Shown: positions 55,914-64,000 of the stretch, one piece after another
How the letters are laid out: each line of letters begins with the position of its first letter
How positions within the stretch are numbered: position 1 is the stretch's first letter
Assembly: GCA_003184365.1 (NCBI GenBank)
Contig: NKYR01000090.1
Span: 62,001 to 126,000 of the forward strand
DNA length: 64,000 nt
Direction: 5' to 3'
DNA from: Evernia prunastri
Taxonomy: Eukaryota; Ascomycota; Lecanoromycetes; Lecanorales; Parmeliaceae
Program-made: the position numbers and the translations under genes
Notes under the pieces: generated by a model
The model's database searches: none
Seen by the model: only the letters and a program-made list of their open reading frames with translations
Told to the model about the DNA's origin: nothing

Positions 55914-57316
55914 TCAGTCCAATATATATATGTTTAGATGTATGATACAGTAGCTGGGCCTCCGCTTAGAGCTGTATTCCGAAAACTTCAAACGAGGCCT
56001 TTGATCACGGAGAGACTCCCCCTCGGCGCTCTCAGCCTCACTACCCAGCTCCTCGTCAATCAGATTGCTTCCGGCTCTGCCCTCGTGCTCATCTTCATCC
56101 TCTTCGCTGTCGGATCCACTGCCCTCGCTCTCGCCCTCGCTACCGGGATCAAAGTTTTCGTCATCCCCCTCTTCATCCTCAAGGTCTTCCGCCTCTCTCG
56201 TTGCTTTCTCGAGTTCGCCTTCTTCTGGGTCAGCACCCTCGTGCTCCCCCTTCACCCCATTGACGTTCAACTTCTTGGCCCGCCGCTGCTCAGCCATGCT
56301 AGCATCCTGCAGATCGTGACGCTTTACGTAATCATCTATACCAGCAAAATCGGCCTGATCGATCATGGAGAACTCGAACTCTTGAGGCTCGGCGTCAGGG
56401 GCAGCGCGAGCAGTGACGTTGAGGTTGAAGGTGCGCTGTAAGACCGAAGTGTAAGACACAGAATCAATGGTATCGAATGTAAAGAACTCTATAGGCTTCT
56501 TAAAGCCCCAGAATATACCGTGGGGTAAGAGAAATAAGAAACCGTCTTTGGAACCCCGGAAAGCCTTGATGTGGTATGCTGGTTCCCCCTTTCGGTGTGC
56601 TTGTACTGCCTGACTCGCAAATTCTTGCCTATCTGGCTCTATGACCTGCTTTTTATAATGTTTCAGAGCTTCATTGAGAAGGGTGATCAAAAGGGTGCGG
56701 TATGTTTCGTCTGGATGGGAATTCGTCAGACCGACAAAGATACCGTCCTTTGGTACACTATCCGTGACCGTCAAGACGATTTGATCAGTGGCAATTCCAT
56801 CCGCAGTTGCTGAGAGGATGCAAAAGTTGTATTGTGCCTGGGCCTTTTCAGGGACTGGTAGACAAACGATGTCCCGTACGCAATTCCAGTTGACTCCAAA
56901 TTCAGAGATGCCGGATGCATTGATTGCGCGTAATCCAGCAGACACCGCTTTATTGATACTCATTTTGAGCTTCTTCCGCTGAGGAATCGAAAATGATATG
57001 TCGGCAACCTCGCAAACCTTTTCCTTGTCCCATGCTTCAGTGTCAACTGGCTGATTTTCCAATTTTCTCTTCTTTGACGGTCGCTCATTCTGACTCTTTG
57101 ACGATTCCTGGCTGAGGCTGAGATATTGCTTTAGCTCCTTAACGTAACGGGAGATGTCTGCGAAGAGGTATTCATGCTCTGGGGCTTTGGCTGTTGGAAC
57201 AACATTCAGCATGATGGGCCAATCGAAGGGCTGAGCTTACCAATGAGATCCCGGATCTTTTGCCGAAGAATGGGCCTCTCGGCGAAGGCGTTATCGATCA
57301 TCTGCTTTGAAGGCAT
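55914..57316 (-). CDS. RTT106: Histone chaperone Rtt106
   Basis: Exons 57241-57316 and 55914-57190, with a 50-nt intron, give 450 residues. The N-terminal helical segment reads IDNAFAERPILRQKIRDLIG. After a basic linker (SKKRKLE) comes the double PH-like domain: VCEVADISFSIPQRKKLKMS, GVNWNCVRDIVCLPVPEKAQ, GEPAYHIKAFRGSKDGFLFL, IDSVSYTSVLQRTFNLNV and FEFSMIDQADFAGIDDYVKR. The C terminus is a long Glu/Asp/Ser-rich acidic tail, typical of histone chaperones. Rtt106 binds H3-H4 acetylated on H3K56 and deposits it behind replication forks and at silent or regulated loci in the nucleus. The last 25 residues (HLNIYILD end) are not conserved-looking. Confidence 0.9.
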
Positions 57317-58731
57317 TGTCACAGCTTCAGTGAAGGTGTGAGTGGTGGAAGGTGGAAAGTCAAGGAGGGAAAAGCGCTGGGGGTATCGCGTTTGCGCGCC
57401 ACGAGCGACCAATAGAGAACCTTGTTGCTGATCGCCCTCGGGCGCTCCGGTCGGCTCGCCTTAGCTATCACTCTATCTAACCTTGTAAGTTGGACGAGGC
57501 AAAGCATCCTTATGTCATCTACACTGAACTATTTATGTCTTGCTGCCTTGCTTGAGAAACAACTTCTACGAGCACGCTTGTAGTGATTGCCTCACAGTGA
57601 TTGTGAGCACCGTGGATATGCAGCTTCCAGAGTTGCTCGGTAGCTTTTGGCTTACGACAGCAGTACCGTAGGGTTGCTATTTCTAAAGTACCTAAGGTAT
57701 GTACTGGAGTACATTATTAAGTAAGTATGAACTCATACCTAACTTGCAGACATGACACTAAGTGTAGCCCTAGTATGTACGCAAGCACTCCAGATAGGAA
57801 GGATGCCGAATGTCTTCTGGTGCATTTAATATTGTGGCTTTGTGGCTTGTTGGAAAAAAGCTTCATACCTTAGGTAGGTTACCGGGTCTTGATGAGATCA
57901 TCTCGGATCATATTGCACGCTAAAGTACCTAGGTATGCACACTCGTACATCTTACTCGTACATCTTCCCAAGACCTATCTCTACCTTACTCAGCCATGTT
58001 TTAAATGTCTGAATCCTGCTTTACTTTACGAGTACACCACCTGTAGAAAAAGCGGGGGAAAAAAAGATGCAGAGCTCAGGTAGAGTAGTAGTAATAATAA
58101 TAATGTGAGATGAATTGTAATGGTCAGAGACAGAGAGAATCAAGTCCATCCATACTTGACCAGGTTGACGTGTTGACAGGTTGACATGTTGACTGTGCTA
58201 TCTCGGCAGTTGCTATCTTATTGACTCATCTGCTCATTTGCTTGTCTGGAATGGTGATTATGGAAGCCGTCAAATAGCTGGGTTGTGGTCCAGGTCAATA
58301 GCAGATGCATGAAATTATTGCCGTAAGTCACAACCTTAAATGTTTTTATATTTTACTTCTCCCACAAAGTTTCGGATTGCAGAGGATGTGAGAACATATA
58401 CATCTCTAAGTCTAATCTTTGACGGAGGGAAAGTGAATCACCATTGGCCTGCCTTAATGACCCAGAACTTCACGCATCAGCCCTTCTCACTGCTCACACC
58501 TTCCTTCATCATCCCGACATTTACTTTTCCTTTCATTGCGGCTGATATCTCCTCCACCTATTATCCCTTTATTCCTTTCTCTTCTACTCATCTTGCATTG
58601 CTTAACTATCTCGTTGAGTGCAAGCAAATCACTTATACCTGCATGCCTTGGACCGATGTGACCGAGGTGGAAGCAATCCCAATTCAACTCCAAGCAGTCG
58701 CTGCCGCTTAGACCGAGCAGCTACCCTTCTC
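57317..58731. other. Intergenic region between divergent genes
   Basis: About 1.4 kb, with short TACCTAAGGTA and TACCTTAGGTAGG motifs (57690-57710 and 57868-57880), AATAATAATAAT (58092-58103) and a GTTGACAGGTTGACATGTTGAC repeat near 58166-58192. No gene is seen; 58340-58731 is probably leader of the MHYT gene. Confidence 0.4.
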
Positions 58732-61378
58732 ATGCATCCCAGCCTCAGCCCGAGTGCATACAATGGGAATTTCATTTCCCATTCATATGATGCTGGCTTC
58801 ATCGTCTTATCCTATCTTGTCAGCCTCGCAGGATGTTGGACCACATTGGAGCTTCTCAACCGGAGGACGGGCACTCGAGGATACTACAATTGGTATGTTA
58901 CTTCATCGCATACTTGTCACTGGGCCTACTTTGCCGATTGACATGAAAATGGATCAAGGTATCTCTTGCTTGGAGCCGCCTGCACAATGGGTGCGGTAGC
59001 CATCTGGTCCATGCACTTCATTGGAAATCGAGCCGTTGTCATGGCCATGGGTGAATCCGGCCACCAGATCCAATACAGCCCAGGCTTCACCGCTGGTTCT
59101 TTCTTCCTACCAGTCTGCGTCGTCGGCATCGCTTTCTACTTCTTCAGCGTCTCCGAGAGGGTCAGCATACTGGGGACCATGGTTGGTGGCCTGTTGGTCG
59201 GCTCCGCTGTCTGTGGAATGCATTACATGGGTCAGAAGGGCATCGCCAACTACACCCCGTCATATTCATGGGAGCATGTCCTTGGCTCCGCCATCATCGC
59301 TGTGGCGGCTGCCTCTATTGCTCTCGGGGTTTTCTTCTACAATAGATCAACTTGGACAAACAGTTGGTGGAAACGCCTGTCTTGTGCGTCTTTACTGGCC
59401 GTGTCGGTGTCTGGAATGCACTGGGTCGCAACTGTGGGCACAGCATACCAGGTGAGGACCGAAAAGATGGCAACGACGAGCGGACTGTCGAGGGAAGCCA
59501 CAGTTATAGTCGTCATCTGTTTGGTGGGAAATGCCTAGATATGGGGTCATGGTTCGTGGGTTTACTGACAGATCTCAGTCTATCGGCTGTTGCTTTTCGC
59601 TCGTCATCTTTGCCTTGATCGGTCAGCGTTCACGACAGCGATCGGCAGACCGAGCTCAGCAAGTCGTATTGGCATGCGCAGTATTTGACCCTGAAGGTCG
59701 ACTCATGGTCACACCAGAAGGCTTACTGCCGTGTCGGAAAATCACGGATTCATACAATGAGCAGGTATGTTACCCTTAATGGTTCCTCGAAGTATCCCGC
59801 TAACGTTAGGAGAAGACGTTTGAGGACGTTTTCGACATGGATCACCCTGTCTTTTGCTGGATTTATAGGGCGTCACGTTGCTGGTACGGCGTATCTGATC
59901 TTCTTCCGGGCATGCGTTCGTATCTGCGCGACGTGAGGCCTTCCAAGCCTTCGCGATACCGCCACAAGGCAGGAAGCATGGAGAGCAGCATAGGGGAATA
60001 CCCTACACTTTTCAAAAAGCTTTTCTGCGTTGCTGCTAAAGATCTAGCCGACATTGTTCAGCTGCCGCTAGAAGACGTCGGACTTTTGGACGGGACTATT
60101 ATGAACACTGGTACACTCAGCAAATCCGCAAGATTGAAGCTCTTGCAAGGACTACCAAGGCGGCATAATGAGCTCGACAGTATCGAAAAAGGCCGGTCTC
60201 CCATGGTAATCGGACGTGGACAAGTGCTTTTTCTTGTCCGTCGAACAACACGCCCCGAGGCATCGCATTTACAATCCACTGGTCATCGGTTTGCTACTAT
60301 CTCAAACGTCGTCGAACTACTAGCGCGAAGTATGGAAGTTACTAAAGAAGAATTGCTTCCTCAACTGAGACGCATGCGAGAACAGTCGGAAAATGAGCGC
60401 CTTCTGGAGCCGGGCGTACATTTGGGCTGCTTTGCACTGCGTCCAATTTTCCATAGGGGCTTCGACGTCCTTGTTCGCAAAGATGCCAGCAACATGATGC
60501 CCACCTCTAAGTTGACGAGTTCGAAGCTGGAGAAATGGCAAATCGAGGTACTTCAACGGATGGATAATTGGACTGTTGCAAAGTGCTGCGAAAGGCTTCG
60601 GGGAGGATCACTATTCGCAGACTTAAAACAACAACAATTTTCTAGACAGCTGTTGGAAAGTTTGACGGACCTCGCCGGGAGGGTAGACAGCGGGTTTTTT
60701 GAGGAGGCGCGGCTTGTGGCAACACCTCTCCCAGCACCTTGTGATGCCTCACAAGGTGATTCACCTTCACCAGAAGCATTCATGGTCGCCTTTAGGATCA
60801 TTACAGATGCGTACCAACCCACCTCATTGAACGACCGATACCAGTTCGCTTCGTTGAGGTTCTTTCTCTGCCAGCAACACGCATACCGAGGTAGCGCGGA
60901 TAATGCAGTATTTGCCCGTAGGATCCGCAGGGAGTTTGCAGCTATGGCTACGAGCCGTGGTGACTTTGATGATAGCTCACCAGCCGGCCCACGTGCCTCT
61001 TACCGTCCTTCCGCGGACTTGCCTCTTGGAGCCAAACGAAACACGACACCATCGCCCAATAGAAACAAGAAATGGACGTCGCGAATCCGAGCGAATGGCA
61101 ACAAGGTAAGTGACGACAGCTCCTCGGAAAAGAATCTCGTGAATGGGAATTCAAAGGCAAGCGGGGGTCCATTTAGTGCCATTCACGTTGCAAATGAGAT
61201 CGATATCGATGTCAGAGAAGTCAGAATGAACAGCCATAGCCCGGACGTCGAGATGAGCAGCCTCGGAGGCTATGCTGCTGAAGCTGGCGTGGGGGATATT
61301 GAGGGGGAGTCATTTGCCGACGAGCTGGCAGCGTTAACGACAGACGAGCGGAGAAGGCAACGCACGACAGGATCTTGA
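58732..61378 (+). CDS. MHYT-domain integral membrane signalling protein
   Basis: Four exons, 58732-58892, 58959-59523, 59579-59764 and 59810-61378, give 826 residues. The N-terminal 265 residues form a seven-helix MHYT domain. The three motifs read SMHFIGNRAV, CGMHYMGQKG and SGMHWVATVG, all in or next to hydrophobic helices; the His and Met residues could bind a metal such as copper. The last helix (IGCCFSLVIFALI) leads into a cytosolic RQRSADRAQQVVLACAVFDPEGR segment, a large soluble region with PxFCWIYRAS and LGCFALRP motifs, and a Ser-rich tail. In bacteria the domain is linked to sensing of O2, CO or NO; in fungi its role is not settled. Introns are 45-66 nt. A GTAAGT at 61107 was not used as a donor because the frame stays open. 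Confidence 0.9.
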
Positions 61379-61695
61379 ATTACGAGTATTCGCAACATCG
61401 CTCGACGTTTTTGTTTCCGAGGTTGCAGACTTGCTGAACGTGCTGTAATCTTGCGTCGAATACTCTACAGGTTGCTTAGCTGCTCGCACTGACGTTGGGT
61501 TTGCAAGGCTCAAAGGTGGGTTAGAAGATAGATAGTATATCAGTGTACACATAGATCACAGTATTCTTTTGAAATTTCCAGAAATCTATGTCCACAGTAA
61601 CGACATGTCAGTAGTCCCTGAAAGTGTGGTCTTACGTTTCTTTCCTTCTCTTGGTCACCCAGCTAACAATCAGAATTTTGATCAATACTCTTACA
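61379..61695. other. Short spacer between MHYT and CIA1 genes
   Basis: 317 bases containing the 3' flank of the MHYT gene and the promoter of CIA1. No distinct element is seen. Confidence 0.4.
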
Positions 61696-63138
61696 ATGCC
61701 CTCCGCCTCCTCCCTCCCTCAAATAATCCCCCTCGCAACCCTCGAACCCTCCTCCCCGTCCCGCGCTTGGCTCACCGCCCCACACCCCACCCTTCCCCTC
61801 CTCGCCACCTGCTCCTCCGATAAGACCGTCCGCATCTACTCTCTCACAAGTTTCACGCTCCTTTCGACCGTAACCGGCGGCCACAAACGCAGCATACGAA
61901 CATGTGCTTGGAAGCCGAACCTCAAGGGCGAGTCCGTGCTGGCCACGGGGAGCTTCGATGCCTCGGTGGGGATATGGAGACGCTACGATGACGACATGAA
62001 CCCCAAGCCGAAGGATGTAATGACGGGCCTGGACTTCGACGCCCGGGACAAGGCCATCGCCGACGGAGACATGGGCGAGAATGCGGAAGAGGACGACGAA
62101 GACGAGTGGCGCTTCGCCATCGTCCTCGACGGCCACGAATCCGAGGTCAAATCCGTGGCGTGGTCCTCCGGGGGGAATCTACTGGCTACGTGCTCGCGGG
62201 ACAAGAGCGTTTGGATATGGGAAGAGGTGGGGGAGGATGACTATGAGACTATAGCGGTGATGCAGGAGCATGAGGGCGACGTCAAGTGTGTGGCTTGGCA
62301 TCCGGAGGAGGAGTTTTTGGCGAGTGGGAGTTATGATGACGATGTCAGGTTGTGGCGGGAGGATGTGGATGATTGGGGCTGCTGTGGGGTGTTGAGGGGG
62401 CATGAGAGTACGGTTTGGTGTGTGGGATGGGAGAAGGATATCCCTCGGATCTCTGGGGATGTGGAGGAGGGGCAGATGGACGTGCGGGAGAAGTGGGTGA
62501 AGAGGAGGGAGGCCTCCGGTCCCAGACTCATGAGCTGTTCGGACGACTTGTCAATACGGGTGTGGAGGAGACGGCCGAAGGAGAAGGTGCAGCAGTCGAA
62601 ACTGAGTATCATACGGACTGGCAGCTCGGAGGAGGATTGGGTTGAGGAGGTCCAACTGCCGAAAGTGCACAGCAGGCCTATCTACGCCATCGCCTGGAGT
62701 AAGAGTGGGAGGGTGGTGAGCACGGGAGGAGATGGGTCTATCTTTGTCTACGAGGAGAGGTGGAGGAGGACCGGCGGGAACACAACAGGGTCTCAGAATC
62801 CAGAGGCTCACGGGGACGGAGTGGAAGGGGCAAAGGTGGACGACATGTCCAAACCAGACAGGGCAGAGGCAACGGAGGTGGTCGCAAAAGAGACCGGATC
62901 GGCTGCGGAAGCGAACGGGCAACAACAAGAGCGGCGAACCGTAGCAGAGGAGCTCCCAGAGGCTACGGAGTGGGTTGTCATCGCGCAGATTGAAGGTGCT
63001 CATGGGGTGTTTGAAGTCAACCATGTAGCGTGGGCCCCGCGGAGAGACAAGAACGCAGGAAGCAATGGAGGGCAAGAGGAGGTGATCGTCACTACTGGAG
63101 ACGACGGGACGGTCAAAGTGTGGACTTTGGATGTGTGA
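61696..63138 (+). CDS. CIA1: Cytosolic iron-sulfur assembly WD40 protein Cia1
   Basis: Single-exon ORF of 480 residues; the start is the ATG at 61696, since the longer frame begins with a GTG. Seven WD40 repeats form a beta-propeller. Visible blades include LLATCSSDKTVRIYS, GHKRSIRTCAWKP-LATGSFDASVGIW, GHESEVKSVAWSS-LATCSRDKSVWIWE, HEGDVKCVAWHPEEEFLASGS, GHESTVWCVGWE-LMSCSDDLSIRVWR, PIYAIAWSKSGRVVSTGGDGS and VNHVAWAP-VTTGDDGTVKVW. Cia1 is part of the CIA targeting complex that hands Fe-S clusters to nuclear and cytosolic apoproteins such as DNA polymerases and helicases. A charged, Gln/Glu-rich insert of about 75 residues separates the last two blades. Codons switch from C-ending to G-ending near 62,150-62,220. 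Confidence 0.92.
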   Translation: MPSASSLPQIIPLATLEPSSPSRAWLTAPHPTLPLLATCSSDKTVRIYSLTSFTLLSTVTGGHKRSIRTCAWKPNLKGESVLATGSFDASVGIWRRYDDDMNPKPKDVMTGLDFDARDKAIADGDMGENAEEDDEDEWRFAIVLDGHESEVKSVAWSSGGNLLATCSRDKSVWIWEEVGEDDYETIAVMQEHEGDVKCVAWHPEEEFLASGSYDDDVRLWREDVDDWGCCGVLRGHESTVWCVGWEKDIPRISGDVEEGQMDVREKWVKRREASGPRLMSCSDDLSIRVWRRRPKEKVQQSKLSIIRTGSSEEDWVEEVQLPKVHSRPIYAIAWSKSGRVVSTGGDGSIFVYEERWRRTGGNTTGSQNPEAHGDGVEGAKVDDMSKPDRAEATEVVAKETGSAAEANGQQQERRTVAEELPEATEWVVIAQIEGAHGVFEVNHVAWAPRRDKNAGSNGGQEEVIVTTGDDGTVKVWTLDV

Positions 63139-64000
63139 AGACGGTTCTGTTGGGGGTGCTGGGAAGCTGGGAAGCTGTCCAACCAAGAACGTCGTTCCAT
63201 TGAAGATTGATCAGAGAGCATCGACCGGAAACGGCTATTATTGAGCCCATACTCTAGGTGAAGGAAGATGGAGAAACCTCATCCTACGATTTATAGATGA
63301 CTCCAGGCACGATACCATTAATGTGCTTAGGGAGTAAGGTATACGTTTGGATCGTTGTCCATGAGATAAATAGATATCCGCCATCGATGCTAAAAGTAAA
63401 AGCACTTGGAAAGCTTGCACGTTCGACGGCGACCGAAATGACAAGATGACGCAATCCAAGAACAGATGAAAAGAATGGAAATTGTTGAACCCGTTTGCGA
63501 ACAGTTGATGCCCATCCTTCAAGCCTACCTACATGCTTTTCGAGAAAAGTGAAACAAAGCACACGATGTACAAAGTAGACCAATGTATCCTATATTTAGT
63601 AAAAACTCCCTCAATCCTTCTCACACTCCCCAAATCCCAATGTCACAGTAAGCGCGGCTGGGAGCGGTCGCCGGTGGGTGGTACCTGACCAATCCTTCTG
63701 AGTTATTACTCGTACCTTACTTACTTACAGTCCTACGGTGTAGGTACTCGACATCTGTCAATTATAAATCAGAGTCGTATTTCCTTCTCCCGACCTGTTT
63801 TATAGTAGTGTTAAACAATACATACAGTATCGTTTCTCTCGCATTCTCACTCTCTCGCGCTTCTGAGACACACTGAGCCCCATCTACTTACTTAAGGACC
63901 GTAGCTACCTCCTTCATTCTTTCGTTCATCCATACATTCTTCCAACTCATCCAACTCTGCCAACTCATCCAACTCATCCAACTCATCCAACTCATCCAAC
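63139..64000. other. Terminal intergenic region
   Basis: No gene is seen. TTACTTACTTAC-like motifs occur at 63717-63728 and CT-rich DNA at 63820-63870. The window ends in a tandem repeat. Confidence 0.5.
63940..64000 (+). repeat. CCAACTCAT 9-bp tandem repeat at window edge
   Basis: About six copies of CCAACTCAT, one altered to CCAACTCTG, running to the last base, so the array extends past the window. In one frame it would encode a tripeptide repeat; whether it is coding cannot be judged here. Confidence 0.85.

Overview
The window reads as nuclear DNA of a filamentous ascomycete (Pezizomycotina). Genes sit singly on both strands. Most carry short GT-AG introns of about 45-170 nt. Several proteins are typical of that group: a fungal MHYT-domain protein, a Cdc25-type RasGEF with an SH3 domain, Kgd4/YMR-31, Mediator Med5 and Med18, and long Ser/Pro-rich proteins. 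I cannot place it to class. No rRNA, tRNA, CRISPR, transposon ORF or secondary-metabolite cluster was found. Exon models were built by hand from splice motifs, reading phase and family conservation; each multi-exon model closes in frame.

Layout. 0-6 kb: two convergent low-complexity proteins separated by microsatellites. 7-9.3 kb: a RUS/DUF647 protein gene with 13-nt and 7-nt microexons. 11.3-12.6 kb: an RGS-domain protein. 15-16.7 kb: an F-box protein. 18.1-25.3 kb: a DNA-repair neighbourhood, with MLH3 (minus), a divergent serine-rich protein whose only intron is GC-AG, and a nine-exon polynucleotide kinase/3'-phosphatase. 28.3-30 kb: a conserved-looking uncharacterised protein. 30-33.6 kb: a gene desert full of homopolymers and microsatellites. 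33.6-39.5 kb: mitochondrial ribosomal protein uL24m and a Ras exchange factor. 42.9-52.8 kb: the densest part, with MED18 / KGD4 (divergent), an orphan gene, lipoate ligase / chorismate synthase (divergent) and MED5. 53.6-63.1 kb: an orphan, histone chaperone Rtt106, an MHYT membrane protein and the iron-sulfur assembly WD40 protein CIA1.

Functional themes. Mitochondrial 2-oxoglutarate dehydrogenase recurs: Kgd4 anchors the E3 subunit and the lipoate ligase homologue belongs to the pathway that lipoylates E2; CIA1 and uL24m add iron-sulfur and mitoribosome functions. Two Mediator subunits lie 7 kb apart. G-protein and Ras signalling is represented by RGS and RasGEF.

The most unusual signal is compositional. 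At many points, inside genes and between them, a strongly C-rich stretch of the plus strand gives way to a strongly G-rich stretch. At the isolated sites the order is always C then G. The switch runs through synonymous codon positions, for example inside CIA1, KGD4, MED5 and the F-box gene, so protein composition does not explain it. It resembles the skew flip expected around a bidirectional centre such as a replication origin or a recombination-initiation site.
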